Shown here in pieces: positions 18,531 through 27,344 of a stretch of DNA of 54,418 nt; position 1 is the first letter of the stretch; each line of letters opens with the position of its first letter. The translations under genes and the position numbers were made by a program. Source of the DNA: Candidatus Heimdallarchaeota archaeon LC_2 (GTDB lineage Archaea; Asgardarchaeota; Heimdallarchaeia; Heimdallarchaeales; Kariarchaeaceae); assembly GCA_001940725.1 (NCBI GenBank), contig MDVR01000041.1, forward strand, positions 1 through 54,418. Direction: 5' to 3'. The notes below the pieces were generated by a model that was not told the origin of the DNA, did not search any database, and was given only the letters and a program-made list of their open reading frames with translations.

Positions 18531-18727
18531 CTTTTTTATAGATATTTTAGATTAAAATAAAATTGGTGAAGCAAAACAAGTTATCTTATTTCTTTATGTA
18601 ATATAATTACGAATATTTACTTTTAACTCTTGATCATTTAATTGAAACAAAGTGATTGAAAATGTGTAAGTACCAATTTAATCTTAATAAAAATATTAAG
18701 AAGTCTTTATCATGCTGAAGAATATCG

Positions 18728-20086
18728 ATGATTTTTAAAAATGTAGCAATTATTGGTGGAGGTATAATTGGGACTTATAACTGCGAAATTCTACTGAAAA
18801 ATCAATTTAAGGTTTCAGTATATGATATTTCTGAGGAAGCGTGTTTAAAATTAAATACAAAGTTTTCTGATATTGATAATTTCATTGCCTCAACAAATCC
18901 AAATGATATACTAAAAACTATAGATGCAGTAATCATATGTGTACCAACACCGATTCGTGAAGATAAAACCCCGAATTCAGATCCATTAAACTCGGTTGCC
19001 TTGACTTTACAAAAATTTTTAAAACAAAACCTCTTAATTACTATAGAAAGCACAATATGGCCAGGATATTCTGAAAAAGATTTTTTAGAAATCTTATTGG
19101 ATAATTCAAAATTGGAAGTTGAAAAGGACTTTTTCTTGATTCATTCACCTGAGAGAGTCAATCCTGGTGATACGATGAATTTTGCGGAGATTGCTCGAGT
19201 AGTTGGTGGATATGGTCCAAATTCTTTATCAATTGGAATTCAATTTTATTCAATTTTTATAAATGAGGTGATACCAGTTAAATCACTCAAAGTTGCTGAA
19301 CTAACAAAGTTATTAGAAAATTCGTTTAGAGATATTAATATTGCATTTATTAATGAATTTGCTAGTTATTGTAATGATTTCAAGATTTCAGTTTTCGATG
19401 TAATAGATGCCGCAAGTAGTAAGCCTTATTCATTCCTCCCACATTATCCCGGTTCGGGAGTAGGTGGAGAATGTATTCCTGTTGATCCTAATTTTCTTAT
19501 ATGGTCTGCAAAGGACAATGATATTGGTCATATTACATTAGCTGAACGAGCTAGATGGATAAATGACAATCGACCGAAGCAGATAGTTGATTACACAATA
19601 CGATTAACAAATTTATTTTTTAAAAATCACGAGAATTTGAAATTTTTTATTTTCGGAATTTCGTATAAACCAAGAATAAAGGATTTAAGAAATGCCCCAT
19701 CATTAACAATCATAAAAGAACTAAATGATCACATGATAATACCCTTTCTAATTGATATTGATGAAAACGATTTTTCAAGTGTTGACCCAAATTTAAAGTA
19801 TAAAATCACTCAGATAAATACTGAAAATTCCTTCAATGACAATAATACCAATAATATAGTGATAATTGTAAATGGGGATAATAGAATTAACTCATACATT
19901 TCCAACTTTGAAAATTTTAAGTCAGAAAATAGTTTAATTATAGATCCTCATCGGTGTGTTAAAAACGAGTTAATCGAAAAGTTACACTTACCATACTGGT
20001 CTTATGGAATATTAAGAAACTTAGAAATTGATGATCTTCCAAAATTCAGTGATTTTAATACAAAGGAGATAACACATGATAATTAA
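18728..20086 (+). CDS. Nucleotide-sugar dehydrogenase (UDP-Glc/UDP-ManNAc type)
   Basis: A 452-residue enzyme of the UDP-glucose/UDP-N-acetylmannosamine dehydrogenase family, which oxidises C6 of a nucleotide sugar twice with NAD to give a uronic acid. The N-terminal NAD fold begins VAIIGGGIIGTYN; the middle has CVPTPI and SPERVNPGD; the catalytic site is GSGVGGECIPVDP with Cys249. Residue 248 is Glu where most relatives have His (GGHCIPVDP). The C-terminal domain starts at about residue 310 (FIFGISYKPRIKDLRN). Its 3' end overlaps the following epimerase gene by 11 bp, so the two are likely translated together and work on the same sugar. Glc versus ManNAc substrate is undecided. Confidence 0.85.
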   Translation: MIFKNVAIIGGGIIGTYNCEILLKNQFKVSVYDISEEACLKLNTKFSDIDNFIASTNPNDILKTIDAVIICVPTPIREDKTPNSDPLNSVALTLQKFLKQNLLITIESTIWPGYSEKDFLEILLDNSKLEVEKDFFLIHSPERVNPGDTMNFAEIARVVGGYGPNSLSIGIQFYSIFINEVIPVKSLKVAELTKLLENSFRDINIAFINEFASYCNDFKISVFDVIDAASSKPYSFLPHYPGSGVGGECIPVDPNFLIWSAKDNDIGHITLAERARWINDNRPKQIVDYTIRLTNLFFKNHENLKFFIFGISYKPRIKDLRNAPSLTIIKELNDHMIIPFLIDIDENDFSSVDPNLKYKITQINTENSFNDNNTNNIVIIVNGDNRINSYISNFENFKSENSLIIDPHRCVKNELIEKLHLPYWSYGILRNLEIDDLPKFSDFNTKEITHDN

Positions 20087-21035
20087 AAATTTATCAGAAG
20101 TGAAAAAAGAAAAAATTTTGATCACAGGAGGTGCAGGATTTATCGGTTTGAACCTTGTTCATTCCCTAATGAAAAATAATGAAATTGTTGTGATCGACGA
20201 TTTATCTTTTGGTTACAAACAAAATATTCCTGAAAAAGTAATGTTCATTGAAAAAGATATTTTAGAAATAACACCAGCTGATATTACAAATTATAACCCG
20301 ACAATTATCATTCATTGCGCAGCTTCTCTAGGCGTGGAAAATGTAAGTTTAAACCCAGCAAGCGTTATTGATATAAATTACCATGGGACAAGGAAATTAC
20401 TAGAATCAATTGAAAACTATTCTTTAAAATTTTTTATTTATGCCTCAACATCAGAAATATATGGCGAAAGTCCTAAAATAGGATCTAAGGAAGATGGCAT
20501 TGTCTCACCTCAGACACCTTATTCATCTTCAAAATTATTAGCTGAATGGGATGTCAAACTTTCATGCGAAAGAAGGAATCTCGATTTTGTTATTGTAAGA
20601 TTTTTCAATGTATTTGGACAGTTCCAAGATAACAGATTCGTTATTCCAAAATTTTTTGAGAATGCAAAACGAAATTTAGATATTGAAGTTGTTGATGATG
20701 GAACTCAAATACGAACTTTTGTTCATGTTAATGATGTAGTAAAAATAATATTTACACTTATTAATAAACCTTCTAATTATGGAATATTAAATATTGGAAG
20801 CCCATATCTTATTTCAATTTTAGATTTAGCCAAACTGATAAAAAATATCTCAAATTCGGAATCTAACATTATTTTCAAACCGGGACAAATGATGAATCGA
20901 GATAAAAATTATGAGACAAGATACAGAAAACCGAATCTAACAAAATTACTGAAGATTGTTGGTCCTATGGATTTTATTAATATTGCAGAAGGATTGGAAA
21001 ATTTATTTCACAATCATGCTATCGAGGATAATTGA
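20076..21035 (+). CDS. NAD-dependent nucleotide-sugar epimerase
   Basis: A 319-residue extended SDR. The NAD site is ILITGGAGFIG (residues 14-24); the catalytic region has YASTSEIYGES and TPYSSSKLLAEW (YxxxK), then VRFFNVFG and GTQIRTFVHVND, the last typical of UDP-glucose 4-epimerase/UDP-glucuronate decarboxylase relatives. The gene overlaps the dehydrogenase upstream by 11 bp, which suggests that it epimerises or decarboxylates the uronic acid made there. Its 3' end overlaps the tail of the minus-strand GT4 gene by 22 bp. The start at 20076 has no clear ribosome site, consistent with coupling. Confidence 0.85.
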   Translation: MIIKNLSEVKKEKILITGGAGFIGLNLVHSLMKNNEIVVIDDLSFGYKQNIPEKVMFIEKDILEITPADITNYNPTIIIHCAASLGVENVSLNPASVIDINYHGTRKLLESIENYSLKFFIYASTSEIYGESPKIGSKEDGIVSPQTPYSSSKLLAEWDVKLSCERRNLDFVIVRFFNVFGQFQDNRFVIPKFFENAKRNLDIEVVDDGTQIRTFVHVNDVVKIIFTLINKPSNYGILNIGSPYLISILDLAKLIKNISNSESNIIFKPGQMMNRDKNYETRYRKPNLTKLLKIVGPMDFINIAEGLENLFHNHAIEDN

Positions 21036-22153
21036 TTCAACATTTTGGTTAAATTTGTTCCATATTTTATTATTGAATATTCATCAAGTATCTTTTGAGA
21101 AATAACTTCTAATTTACTTCTGTAATCCGTATTTTCCATATCATGCAATATTTTTTGAATAGTATTTCTAATGAGATGATTATGTTTAATTAACAAACCA
21201 AAATCCCCCGATTCTAGTTTATTATCTATATCAGCTCTCATACTAATCACAAACACATTATATAACCATGATTCCAGAATAGTATTGGGGAATCCTTCAA
21301 TATAGCTAGTATTTATTGAACAAATCGATGTTTCTAATAATTTTATGACATTTTCTCTATCCTCTTCATTCAAAATTTCTAGTCTTTCTAAATTATTCAA
21401 CTTCTTAAATTTTATCAGATTATTATATTGCTCCCCTGATCCAATCATTGTAAATATTACATCTAAGTCTGAATTTAATTTCGCAATTTCAGCAAATTTT
21501 TGTGGATTTTTTACTATACTAAATCGTCCAATCCAGATAATTCTTTTTTCTTTAATTTTTGAATAATCCCTCCTTTGATAGTTGAATTCTTCTGCAGAAA
21601 TAGAATTTGGGATAACCATATGTGAATTTATTGAAAAATTTCTGAATCCAATATTTTTCTGTTCGGTAGTTTGGAAAATCACCATAGAAGACATTTTTAT
21701 GACCAATCCAAATAATTTCCAAAATGAATATTTTATAATTGGATTATTTGTTCTATATCTATACAATAACAAACTGCGAGGTATTCGTTTTGGCTGAATT
21801 AATTCTAAGTTTGAAGAACACCAATAAACTGTTTTATAACCAAGCACGTTTGATAATAAATTTGAAAAAAACGGAACAACCATTCCTGTTCTTGAAATTA
21901 CCAAATCATATTTTCCTTTTTTTATTTCCTTAAACAAAGTTAAAGGCCAGAATTTTGAAAAGAATCCTCTAGATGAATTCATAATCCTTTGAGGCGTTGT
22001 TCCAGCCTGTCTGGTTATAAAATTTCCATCCCATTTATAAATAAAATTTATCTCATGATCTAGATTTTGAAATAACTTCGAAGCAATTTGCATTTGTTTC
22101 TCAGCTCCTCCAGTTTGTAGATCAAATGGAAAAATTAAGAACGCTATTTTCAT
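21014..22153 (-). CDS. Glycosyltransferase family 4
   Basis: A 379-residue GT-B glycosyltransferase. It starts MKIAFLIFPFDLQTGGAEKQM, with the classic GGAE loop of GT4. The C-terminal donor domain has IIWIGRFSIVKNPQKFAEIA, MIGSGEQYNNL and NTSYIEGFPNTILESWLYN, including the ExFxxxxLE donor pair. It resembles the WcaA/PglA-like group of GT4 enzymes adding a residue to a lipid-linked chain; which sugar is unknown. It is the second gene after a short gap from the GT4 gene at 22264 on the same strand. The convergent overlap with the epimerase leaves no terminator space between them. Confidence 0.88.
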   Translation of the reverse strand: MKIAFLIFPFDLQTGGAEKQMQIASKLFQNLDHEINFIYKWDGNFITRQAGTTPQRIMNSSRGFFSKFWPLTLFKEIKKGKYDLVISRTGMVVPFFSNLLSNVLGYKTVYWCSSNLELIQPKRIPRSLLLYRYRTNNPIIKYSFWKLFGLVIKMSSMVIFQTTEQKNIGFRNFSINSHMVIPNSISAEEFNYQRRDYSKIKEKRIIWIGRFSIVKNPQKFAEIAKLNSDLDVIFTMIGSGEQYNNLIKFKKLNNLERLEILNEEDRENVIKLLETSICSINTSYIEGFPNTILESWLYNVFVISMRADIDNKLESGDFGLLIKHNHLIRNTIQKILHDMENTDYRSKLEVISQKILDEYSIIKYGTNLTKMLNQLSSIA

Positions 22154-22263
22154 GTATCTGACTATTAAAAAATAAACAGGAGAATATATATTATTTTTTG
22201 ACTATGAGTAGAAATCCATACTATTAACAATATAAGAAAGATACTAAAATGATTTATGAGGAT

Positions 22264-23427
22264 TTATATTTCAGGTAAGATAAAATCACAAAAAATTTTA
22301 GATTGATTATCCCAATTTCGATTTTCTAAAATCCATTTCCTCCCTAATTTACCTTTATTATCAAGTACCGCAGTGCCTAATAATTGCCTAATCTCAGATT
22401 CAAGATTAATATCCAAATTTTTCAAAACGTTTCCGGCATTTGAGTTTTCTATGACAATGCCATTGTCTCCAACATTGGTTGTTAACACTGGAATCTCCAT
22501 TGACATTGCTTCTAACATTGCGTTGGAAATTCCTTCACTTTTGGATATTGATAAATAAATGTCTGAATTGAATAAAAATGGTCTGACATCATTTATTTCC
22601 CCAATTGAAAATAAATTAGATGGATCTGAAATTTGTTTTTTTCTTCCACACACAGAGAATACAGCTACATCCTTTAGTCCATTAGCTAATAGTGGTAATA
22701 AATCATAATTTTTCTGAGGTATATCTTTACCAACAAGAATAATTCTTTTCAGATTTTTAGATTTGTGATTCAGTTTTATTAGCCAATCAACATACTTTTT
22801 GTTTTTAATTTTTTTTATTGAACTGGATGTTTCGAACCTGCTGAACACATTGAAATCGACTCCATTGTTTATAATTTTAGATTTTTTCATGATAAGTTGT
22901 AATTGTCCAACAGCTGTAATTAATTTTTTCTTGTCACTTAAGCAGTTGAATATTAATTTGTCAGCATGTCTTATTTCAAGATATATCAAAAACTTCAATA
23001 TTTTGGATATGGTATTCGTGAGTACTCCTTGTCCTAAATGTAATTTTTGATCTTCAATATCTGTTCCAGAGGTGTGAATAATGAGAGGTATTTTAAAAAC
23101 AGCAGATAAAATATACCCAATTATTGATGGGGTGGATAAATTCTTTGTGTAAATAATTTTGGGTTTATATTTTATTATTATTTTAATTCCTAAAAATAGA
23201 CCAAAAATTATGAATTTTAAACCCTGTACCAATCCAGTAGCCACATTGGAATTTGTAGGGATTACTTCGATCTGATCGTATTTTTTATCTGATGGCAGAT
23301 ATGAAATTATTTTAGAATTCACGTTTCGAGGTAATCTTGATAGAAATTCTTCAGTTCCTCGAGCAGCACCGCTAATATTAGGAGGGAATTGAGATATAGC
23401 TAAGATATTTGTAATATGTTTTTGCAC
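22264..23427 (-). CDS. Glycosyltransferase family 4, start uncertain
   Basis: A GT-B glycosyltransferase. Conserved sequence begins at ILAISQFPPNISGAARGTE, the first strand and acceptor loop of GT4. The middle has HTSGTDIEDQ; the donor half has RIILVGKDIPQKNYDLLPLL, SISKSEGISNAMLEAM and IPVLTTNVGDNG. The frame is open upstream to an ATG at 23673, but that would run 56 bp into the 5' part of the divergent methyltransferase and add about 82 residues with no family match. The GTG at 23427, six codons before the first strand, is therefore preferred (about 387 residues). The start choice is inference; the family call is firm. Confidence 0.75.
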   Translation of the reverse strand: MQKHITNILAISQFPPNISGAARGTEEFLSRLPRNVNSKIISYLPSDKKYDQIEVIPTNSNVATGLVQGLKFIIFGLFLGIKIIIKYKPKIIYTKNLSTPSIIGYILSAVFKIPLIIHTSGTDIEDQKLHLGQGVLTNTISKILKFLIYLEIRHADKLIFNCLSDKKKLITAVGQLQLIMKKSKIINNGVDFNVFSRFETSSSIKKIKNKKYVDWLIKLNHKSKNLKRIILVGKDIPQKNYDLLPLLANGLKDVAVFSVCGRKKQISDPSNLFSIGEINDVRPFLFNSDIYLSISKSEGISNAMLEAMSMEIPVLTTNVGDNGIVIENSNAGNVLKNLDINLESEIRQLLGTAVLDNKGKLGRKWILENRNWDNQSKIFCDFILPEI

Positions 23428-23586
23428 GTTCTCTTGAAAATAGAAAGAGTACAAAGAATTTAATTTATTTCGTTCTTGAACATGTTCGTTGTAATTAAAT
23501 TTGACGACATAATAAAATCTGTGATCATAATTTGATATAGTATAATTCAAAACATAATTTGCGTAAACATCTATTCTAAATGATAA

Positions 23587-23594
23587 TTTTATAT
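23587..23594 (+). promoter_or_regulatory. TATA-like box before the methyltransferase
   Basis: The run tttatatt lies about 24-31 bp before the TTG at 23618, fitting a leaderless archaeal transcript. It also argues that the upstream DNA is promoter rather than the N-terminus of the divergent GT4 gene. Confidence 0.3.
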
Positions 23595-23617
23595 TATCGT
23601 AAAACTTCGATCTGTCA

Positions 23618-24322
23618 TTGAAGATTGGAAAAATATTCATTGAGGGATTAGATAAATATCTAAGATTCAACATTGCAGAAAATTTTATTACAAAAAACGA
23701 CTACGTTCTTGATGTAGGAGGAGGAAATGGCGAATTTCTCAATAAAATTGGGGCTAGGGGAATTGTATTAGAATATTCCGAAATAAATGAAAACCTCAAT
23801 CATGATAATAATGATGTTAAAATTCAATATTATAATGGAGAAACCTTTCCTTTTAATGATAATGAATTTTCCGCAGCTGTTTGTTTGGATACATTAGAAC
23901 ACATTCCTAAAGCTAATAGAGAATTGATTATAAATGAAATGATTAGAGTTACTAAAAATAAGATCTTAATTATATGTCCTAAAAGGTATTTAATTCAAGA
24001 AAACCTTTATTGGCATATATCTGGTTTTATCCAAAGACTTACAAAAAATTACGATTTCCGCCGATACTACTCAGAACACAAGAAATTTGGAATACCATTA
24101 CCTCACGAAGTTATCGACATTATCAACAAAAATAACTCTGTGTCCAAAGTATTATCCAAAAGTTATATCTCAGAGAAACATCAGTTGATTATGTTATTAC
24201 AATATATATTGCCTATTCTAGGATTTCCCTTAATGAATAAAATTTGGTCCAAATTAATTAATTTTGACTCAATTGAAATATCTGAAAATTTATATCAAAT
24301 GTATATAATTGAGATTACATAA
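23618..24322 (+). CDS. Class I SAM-dependent methyltransferase
   Basis: A 234-residue methyltransferase of the Methyltransf_11/25 type. SAM motif I is VLDVGGGNGEFL, the motif II region is FNDNEFSAAVCLDTLEHI (the FDxVxxxxxLEH pattern) and motif III is IRVTKNKILIICPKR. The C-terminal part (residues 120-234) has a hydrophobic stretch, LLQYILPILGFPL. It probably methylates a glycan or lipid-linked sugar. The frame's only start is TTG at 23618 (an in-frame stop lies at 23600); a TATA-like box just upstream supports it. Its end is 3 bp from the end of the convergent GT4 gene. Confidence 0.75.
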   Translation: MKIGKIFIEGLDKYLRFNIAENFITKNDYVLDVGGGNGEFLNKIGARGIVLEYSEINENLNHDNNDVKIQYYNGETFPFNDNEFSAAVCLDTLEHIPKANRELIINEMIRVTKNKILIICPKRYLIQENLYWHISGFIQRLTKNYDFRRYYSEHKKFGIPLPHEVIDIINKNNSVSKVLSKSYISEKHQLIMLLQYILPILGFPLMNKIWSKLINFDSIEISENLYQMYIIEIT

Positions 24323-24325
24323 TTT

Positions 24326-25411
24326 TTAGAATAATTGTCTATAGAGGTCCTCAATAATTAATACTGATTTATCCCATCGATAATTATTTTTTGCCCAATT
24401 TTGTGTCTCTGATTTCTTTTTTCCAATTTCAATTGGGTTATCAATACAATATTGTAATATTTTTACTAGATTATCCTCATTATTAGGATCAAATTTGTAC
24501 CCGAATTTTCCTAACCCTTCAATGTTTTGGGCAACTTCGCTTGCAATAATTGATCCATTCCAAACCATCGCTTCAATCAAACTTGGGTTTAATCCTTCAC
24601 TTTCTTGAATTGATGGTTTAACAACAGCGAATGCCCCCTTTGTAATGGTTTCATAACTACAATCAAATCTCGCAGGAAGAAATATAACTGATTTTGAAGC
24701 AATTGATTTAAGTTTATTAATAAAACTGCCATCGAACACATCATTGCCCAATATAACTAGCTTTAATCCTCGATTTTCAATTTTATTGAATGCACTAACT
24801 AATTGGTAGACACCTTTTTCAGGAACGATACGTCCAACAAATAATAAATACTCATTATTTTTCAAATTTGCAGGAAGAATATGATTATGACCAATATTGC
24901 AACTACGCATTGGGCCATAAGGTACTATGGGTCCATTTCGGCCGAAAATTCTTACATATTCCTTATAAGCAACTTTTGAGTCATAAGTAACAAAATCTGA
25001 AAATAAAGTTCCTATTCGATACCCTAGTTTAGTGCCAATTCTGGTCAATCTAGAATAACTTAGTCTTTCCCACTCAATACCATCGGTGGACATTATTATT
25101 TTAAATCTTAGAAGCTTCCATAGTGGGGCAGTGAGAAGTGGTCCATGTACATGTATAATTCTTATTTTGTGAATAATACAAAACAAAAGTGGGAGAAGTT
25201 CTCTTAATATTCGATCTATGGCAGGAATTTTAGTTTGAAAGGCTATTTTGGGTGTAAAAATGTTATTCTTATATTTTGCTCCATCGGGATCTACAGAAAA
25301 AACATATAATTCATGTTTAGGTGATAATAGTTCTGTAATGTGATCAACGCAAGTCTCAAACCCTCCATATTTAGGAGGTAACCCCATCGAACCTACAAAA
25401 CCTATTTTCAT
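24326..25411 (-). CDS. Glycosyltransferase family 4, rhamnosyltransferase-like (DUF1972 type)
   Basis: A 361-residue GT4 enzyme. Its first 25 residues, MKIGFVGSMGLPPKYGGFE followed by TCVDHI, match the DUF1972/WbnK-like subgroup of GT4, several members of which transfer L-rhamnose. The donor half shows LLFVGRIVPEKGVYQLVSAF, KLVILGNDVFDGSF and PSIQESEGLNPSLIEAM. A complete dTDP-rhamnose set follows 1-4 kb away (26493-29815), making rhamnose a reasonable donor; that link is inference. The upstream spacer holds a 19-bp palindrome at 25492-25510. No membrane segments. Confidence 0.85.
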   Translation of the reverse strand: MKIGFVGSMGLPPKYGGFETCVDHITELLSPKHELYVFSVDPDGAKYKNNIFTPKIAFQTKIPAIDRILRELLPLLFCIIHKIRIIHVHGPLLTAPLWKLLRFKIIMSTDGIEWERLSYSRLTRIGTKLGYRIGTLFSDFVTYDSKVAYKEYVRIFGRNGPIVPYGPMRSCNIGHNHILPANLKNNEYLLFVGRIVPEKGVYQLVSAFNKIENRGLKLVILGNDVFDGSFINKLKSIASKSVIFLPARFDCSYETITKGAFAVVKPSIQESEGLNPSLIEAMVWNGSIIASEVAQNIEGLGKFGYKFDPNNEDNLVKILQYCIDNPIEIGKKKSETQNWAKNNYRWDKSVLIIEDLYRQLF

Positions 25412-25491
25412 TAATGACTAATAATAATATTGGCTTATAAACTTTGAATTAAAATACAATTGTGAATTATAAAGAAAAATTATTTGATGGC

Positions 25492-25510
25492 TGTTTAAAC
25501 TGTTTAAACA
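25492..25510. promoter_or_regulatory. 19-bp perfect palindrome, possible operator
   Basis: tgtttaaac-t-gtttaaaca is perfectly symmetrical about one central base and also contains two gtttaaac octamers. It lies 81 bp upstream of the GT4 gene ending at 25411 and about 145 bp before the truncated nucleotidyltransferase. It could bind a dimeric regulator or form a hairpin. No direct evidence of function. Confidence 0.3.
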
Positions 25511-25654
25511 ATATTTTGATGACCCATTCATCGTTTATCGCTTTTCTCCATAATTGACAAATACCAATAATAGTTAATGAAAAAATGGTGAAAAAGAATG
25601 ATCATTTAGTGTATCAACATAACGTTTGTGTATTACACCACTAATCTCGATATC

Positions 25655-25870
25655 ATGAAAGCTGTCATCCTAGCAGCAGGGTATGGATCACGACTTCAAC
25701 CCTTTACGTCTCACAGACCGAAACACATGTTACCAGTCGGAGGGAAGCCTATTCTTCAGCATGATTTAGAATACATTAGAGATGTTTTGAAAATCAATGA
25801 AATCCTGCTTGTTGTCGGATTGCTTGAATGTTATAGAGCCACCCCCACGTTGACCCATCAGCAATTGTGA
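25655..25870 (+). pseudogene. 5' fragment of a sugar-1-phosphate nucleotidyltransferase
   Basis: Only the first 55 codons of a nucleotidyltransferase remain, from ATG at 25655 (MKAVILAAGYGSRLQPFTS) to LLVVG near 25819. After that the frame runs through unrelated DNA to a stop at 25870. The protein is identical to the start of the intact gene at 30421 except for one Asp/Gly change, yet the DNA differs at about 27 of 162 positions by my count, nearly all synonymous. It was therefore a separate, selected gene before losing its 3' part. It ends exactly where the truncated minus-strand gene at 25794-26072 begins to make sense. Confidence 0.8.
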
Positions 25871-26072
25871 TGTGAGTGCCATTTAAAGAAATCTTATACG
25901 CTAAACCTGAAATTAAGTTATCAGAATTAATAGTGTGGGCTGAAACATTTATAGGAAAATCTTTGATCTCATCATAATCTTTCATCAAGAATCCAGTTAG
26001 AAGAATTCCTAACAAAGCAATCAAGAACAATTTTGATTTTAATGATTTATTTAACACGTTTTCTATATTCAT
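25794..26072 (-). pseudogene. 5' fragment of a membrane-anchored or secreted protein gene
   Basis: A 92-codon frame. The N-terminus has a basic start and a hydrophobic helix (SKLFLIALLGILLTGFLM) followed by an external-looking segment, FPINVSAHTINSDNL, with a sequon (NVS) and NGTHITIADGSTWGW. The last residues (from about 25821 down) are read from the antisense of the truncated nucleotidyltransferase and are not native. The gene has lost its 3' part in the same event that truncated its neighbour. Original function unknown. Confidence 0.5.
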
Positions 26073-26492
26073 TAAAATTATATAAGGGTTTCTTATTTTT
26101 GGTTCTTATTCCATAGCTTTTTCATTTACTCAGTATTATCTCCTTTATCAGGGATTATTAAATCCAACTTAACCCTAGGTCAATTTGTCTTAAACAAATT
26201 ATTTGCCCCATTTTCCTGGTATCCATAATACGTCAGTGTCCATGCAATAGTCTGTCTAACAGGTTCGCGATTTGCTAAATCGGTCCTAATAACCGGTGAT
26301 TGCAACATCCTCAATACTAATAGGCGTCGATGCTAAAAAACTTATCAACGAAAATTAGGCTAAGCCTGTTCCTTTCTGTCAATCAATTATCAGAAATTAT
26401 CAGATAAGAGTAATTAAATGTTTCAACCTGAACATTATATCCGAAGGTAATAAAACGATTTAATTTAAAGTCTCAGGTTTAATGAAATTAGA
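26073..26492. other. Spacer with gene debris before rmlD
   Basis: A 420-base region. It carries the decayed minus-strand coding piece described separately (26180-26340) and a 7-bp inverted repeat (aatttgt/acaaatt) near 26181-26200. The last 80 bases must hold the rmlD promoter. No RNA gene seen. Confidence 0.4.
26180..26340 (-). pseudogene. Decayed coding piece with one frameshift
   Basis: On the minus strand, two frames join into one coding-like peptide: ASTPISIEDVA in one, then SPVIRTDLANREPVRQTIA and WTLTYYGYQENGANNLF to a TGA at 26180 in the other. The shift falls near 26300. Composition is unlike random AT-rich DNA. I do not recognise the family. Confidence 0.3.
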
Positions 26493-27344
26493 GTGAGTGT
26501 TTTACTAATTGGATCAGAGGGTCAGCTTGGAACTGCTTTTCAACACGAAATGAAAAAGCAAAAAATAGATTATTTTCCAGTAGGTATTGATATTCTGGAT
26601 ATAACTAATTTGTTTGATTTGAGGGATTATTGTGATAAAAATAAAATTTCCTCTATTATAAATTGTGCAGCTTATAATTTGGTAGATGAAAGTGAAGAAA
26701 ATTGGGAAACTGCATATTCAGTCAATAGTTTAGGACCACGAAATCTTGCTCTTGTATCCAATAAACTCAATATCCCACTAATACATTATTCATCCGATTA
26801 TGTGTTTGATGGTACCAAAGGAGATTCTTACACAATATATGACAATCCGAATCCAATAAATAAATATGGTGAAAGTAAATATCTTGGAGAGAAATTTATT
26901 ACAAACCTTACGAATAGACATATCATAATTCGAACTAGTTGGGTCTTTGGTGAGGGAAAGCAAAATTTTGTGTACAAATTAATTTCATGGGCTAAAAGTA
27001 AAAATCAATTGAAAATTGTTCATGACGAAATCTCAGCCCCAACAAATACTGATGATTTAGCAAAAGTTTCTCTCGATTTACTAGAAAAGGAAATTTACGG
27101 ATTATTTCACATTACCAATGAGGGTATGTGTTCCCGATACGAATGGGCTGAATTAATCCTTAGGCATTTATCTTGGGATGGAGAGTTACTAAAAGCTTCA
27201 AAGCGTGACTTTAATTTATATGCGAAACGTCCTGAATATAGCAAATTATCTACTTTTGGATTAGAAGAAAGTATCGGATATAAATTGCCACACTGGGAAA
27301 TTGCAACAAAGTTGTATTTGGATAAATTAAATATTAAACTCTGA
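26493..27344 (+). CDS. rmlD: dTDP-4-dehydrorhamnose reductase
   Basis: A 283-residue SDR that reduces dTDP-4-dehydro-L-rhamnose to dTDP-L-rhamnose, the last step of the pathway. From the GTG at 26493 it reads VSVLLIGSEGQLGTAF, with the nucleotide-binding GxxGQLG at residues 7-13. Diagnostic motifs are NCAAYNLVDESEE (residues 58-69), YSSDYVFDG (99-107) and the catalytic YGESK (Tyr125, Lys129), plus IIRTSWVFGEG. Length is normal. Its 3' end overlaps that of the convergent rmlC by 18 bp. rmlC, rmlA and rmlB follow on the opposite strand, so the pathway is complete within 3.4 kb. Confidence 0.92.
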   Translation: MSVLLIGSEGQLGTAFQHEMKKQKIDYFPVGIDILDITNLFDLRDYCDKNKISSIINCAAYNLVDESEENWETAYSVNSLGPRNLALVSNKLNIPLIHYSSDYVFDGTKGDSYTIYDNPNPINKYGESKYLGEKFITNLTNRHIIIRTSWVFGEGKQNFVYKLISWAKSKNQLKIVHDEISAPTNTDDLAKVSLDLLEKEIYGLFHITNEGMCSRYEWAELILRHLSWDGELLKASKRDFNLYAKRPEYSKLSTFGLEESIGYKLPHWEIATKLYLDKLNIKL

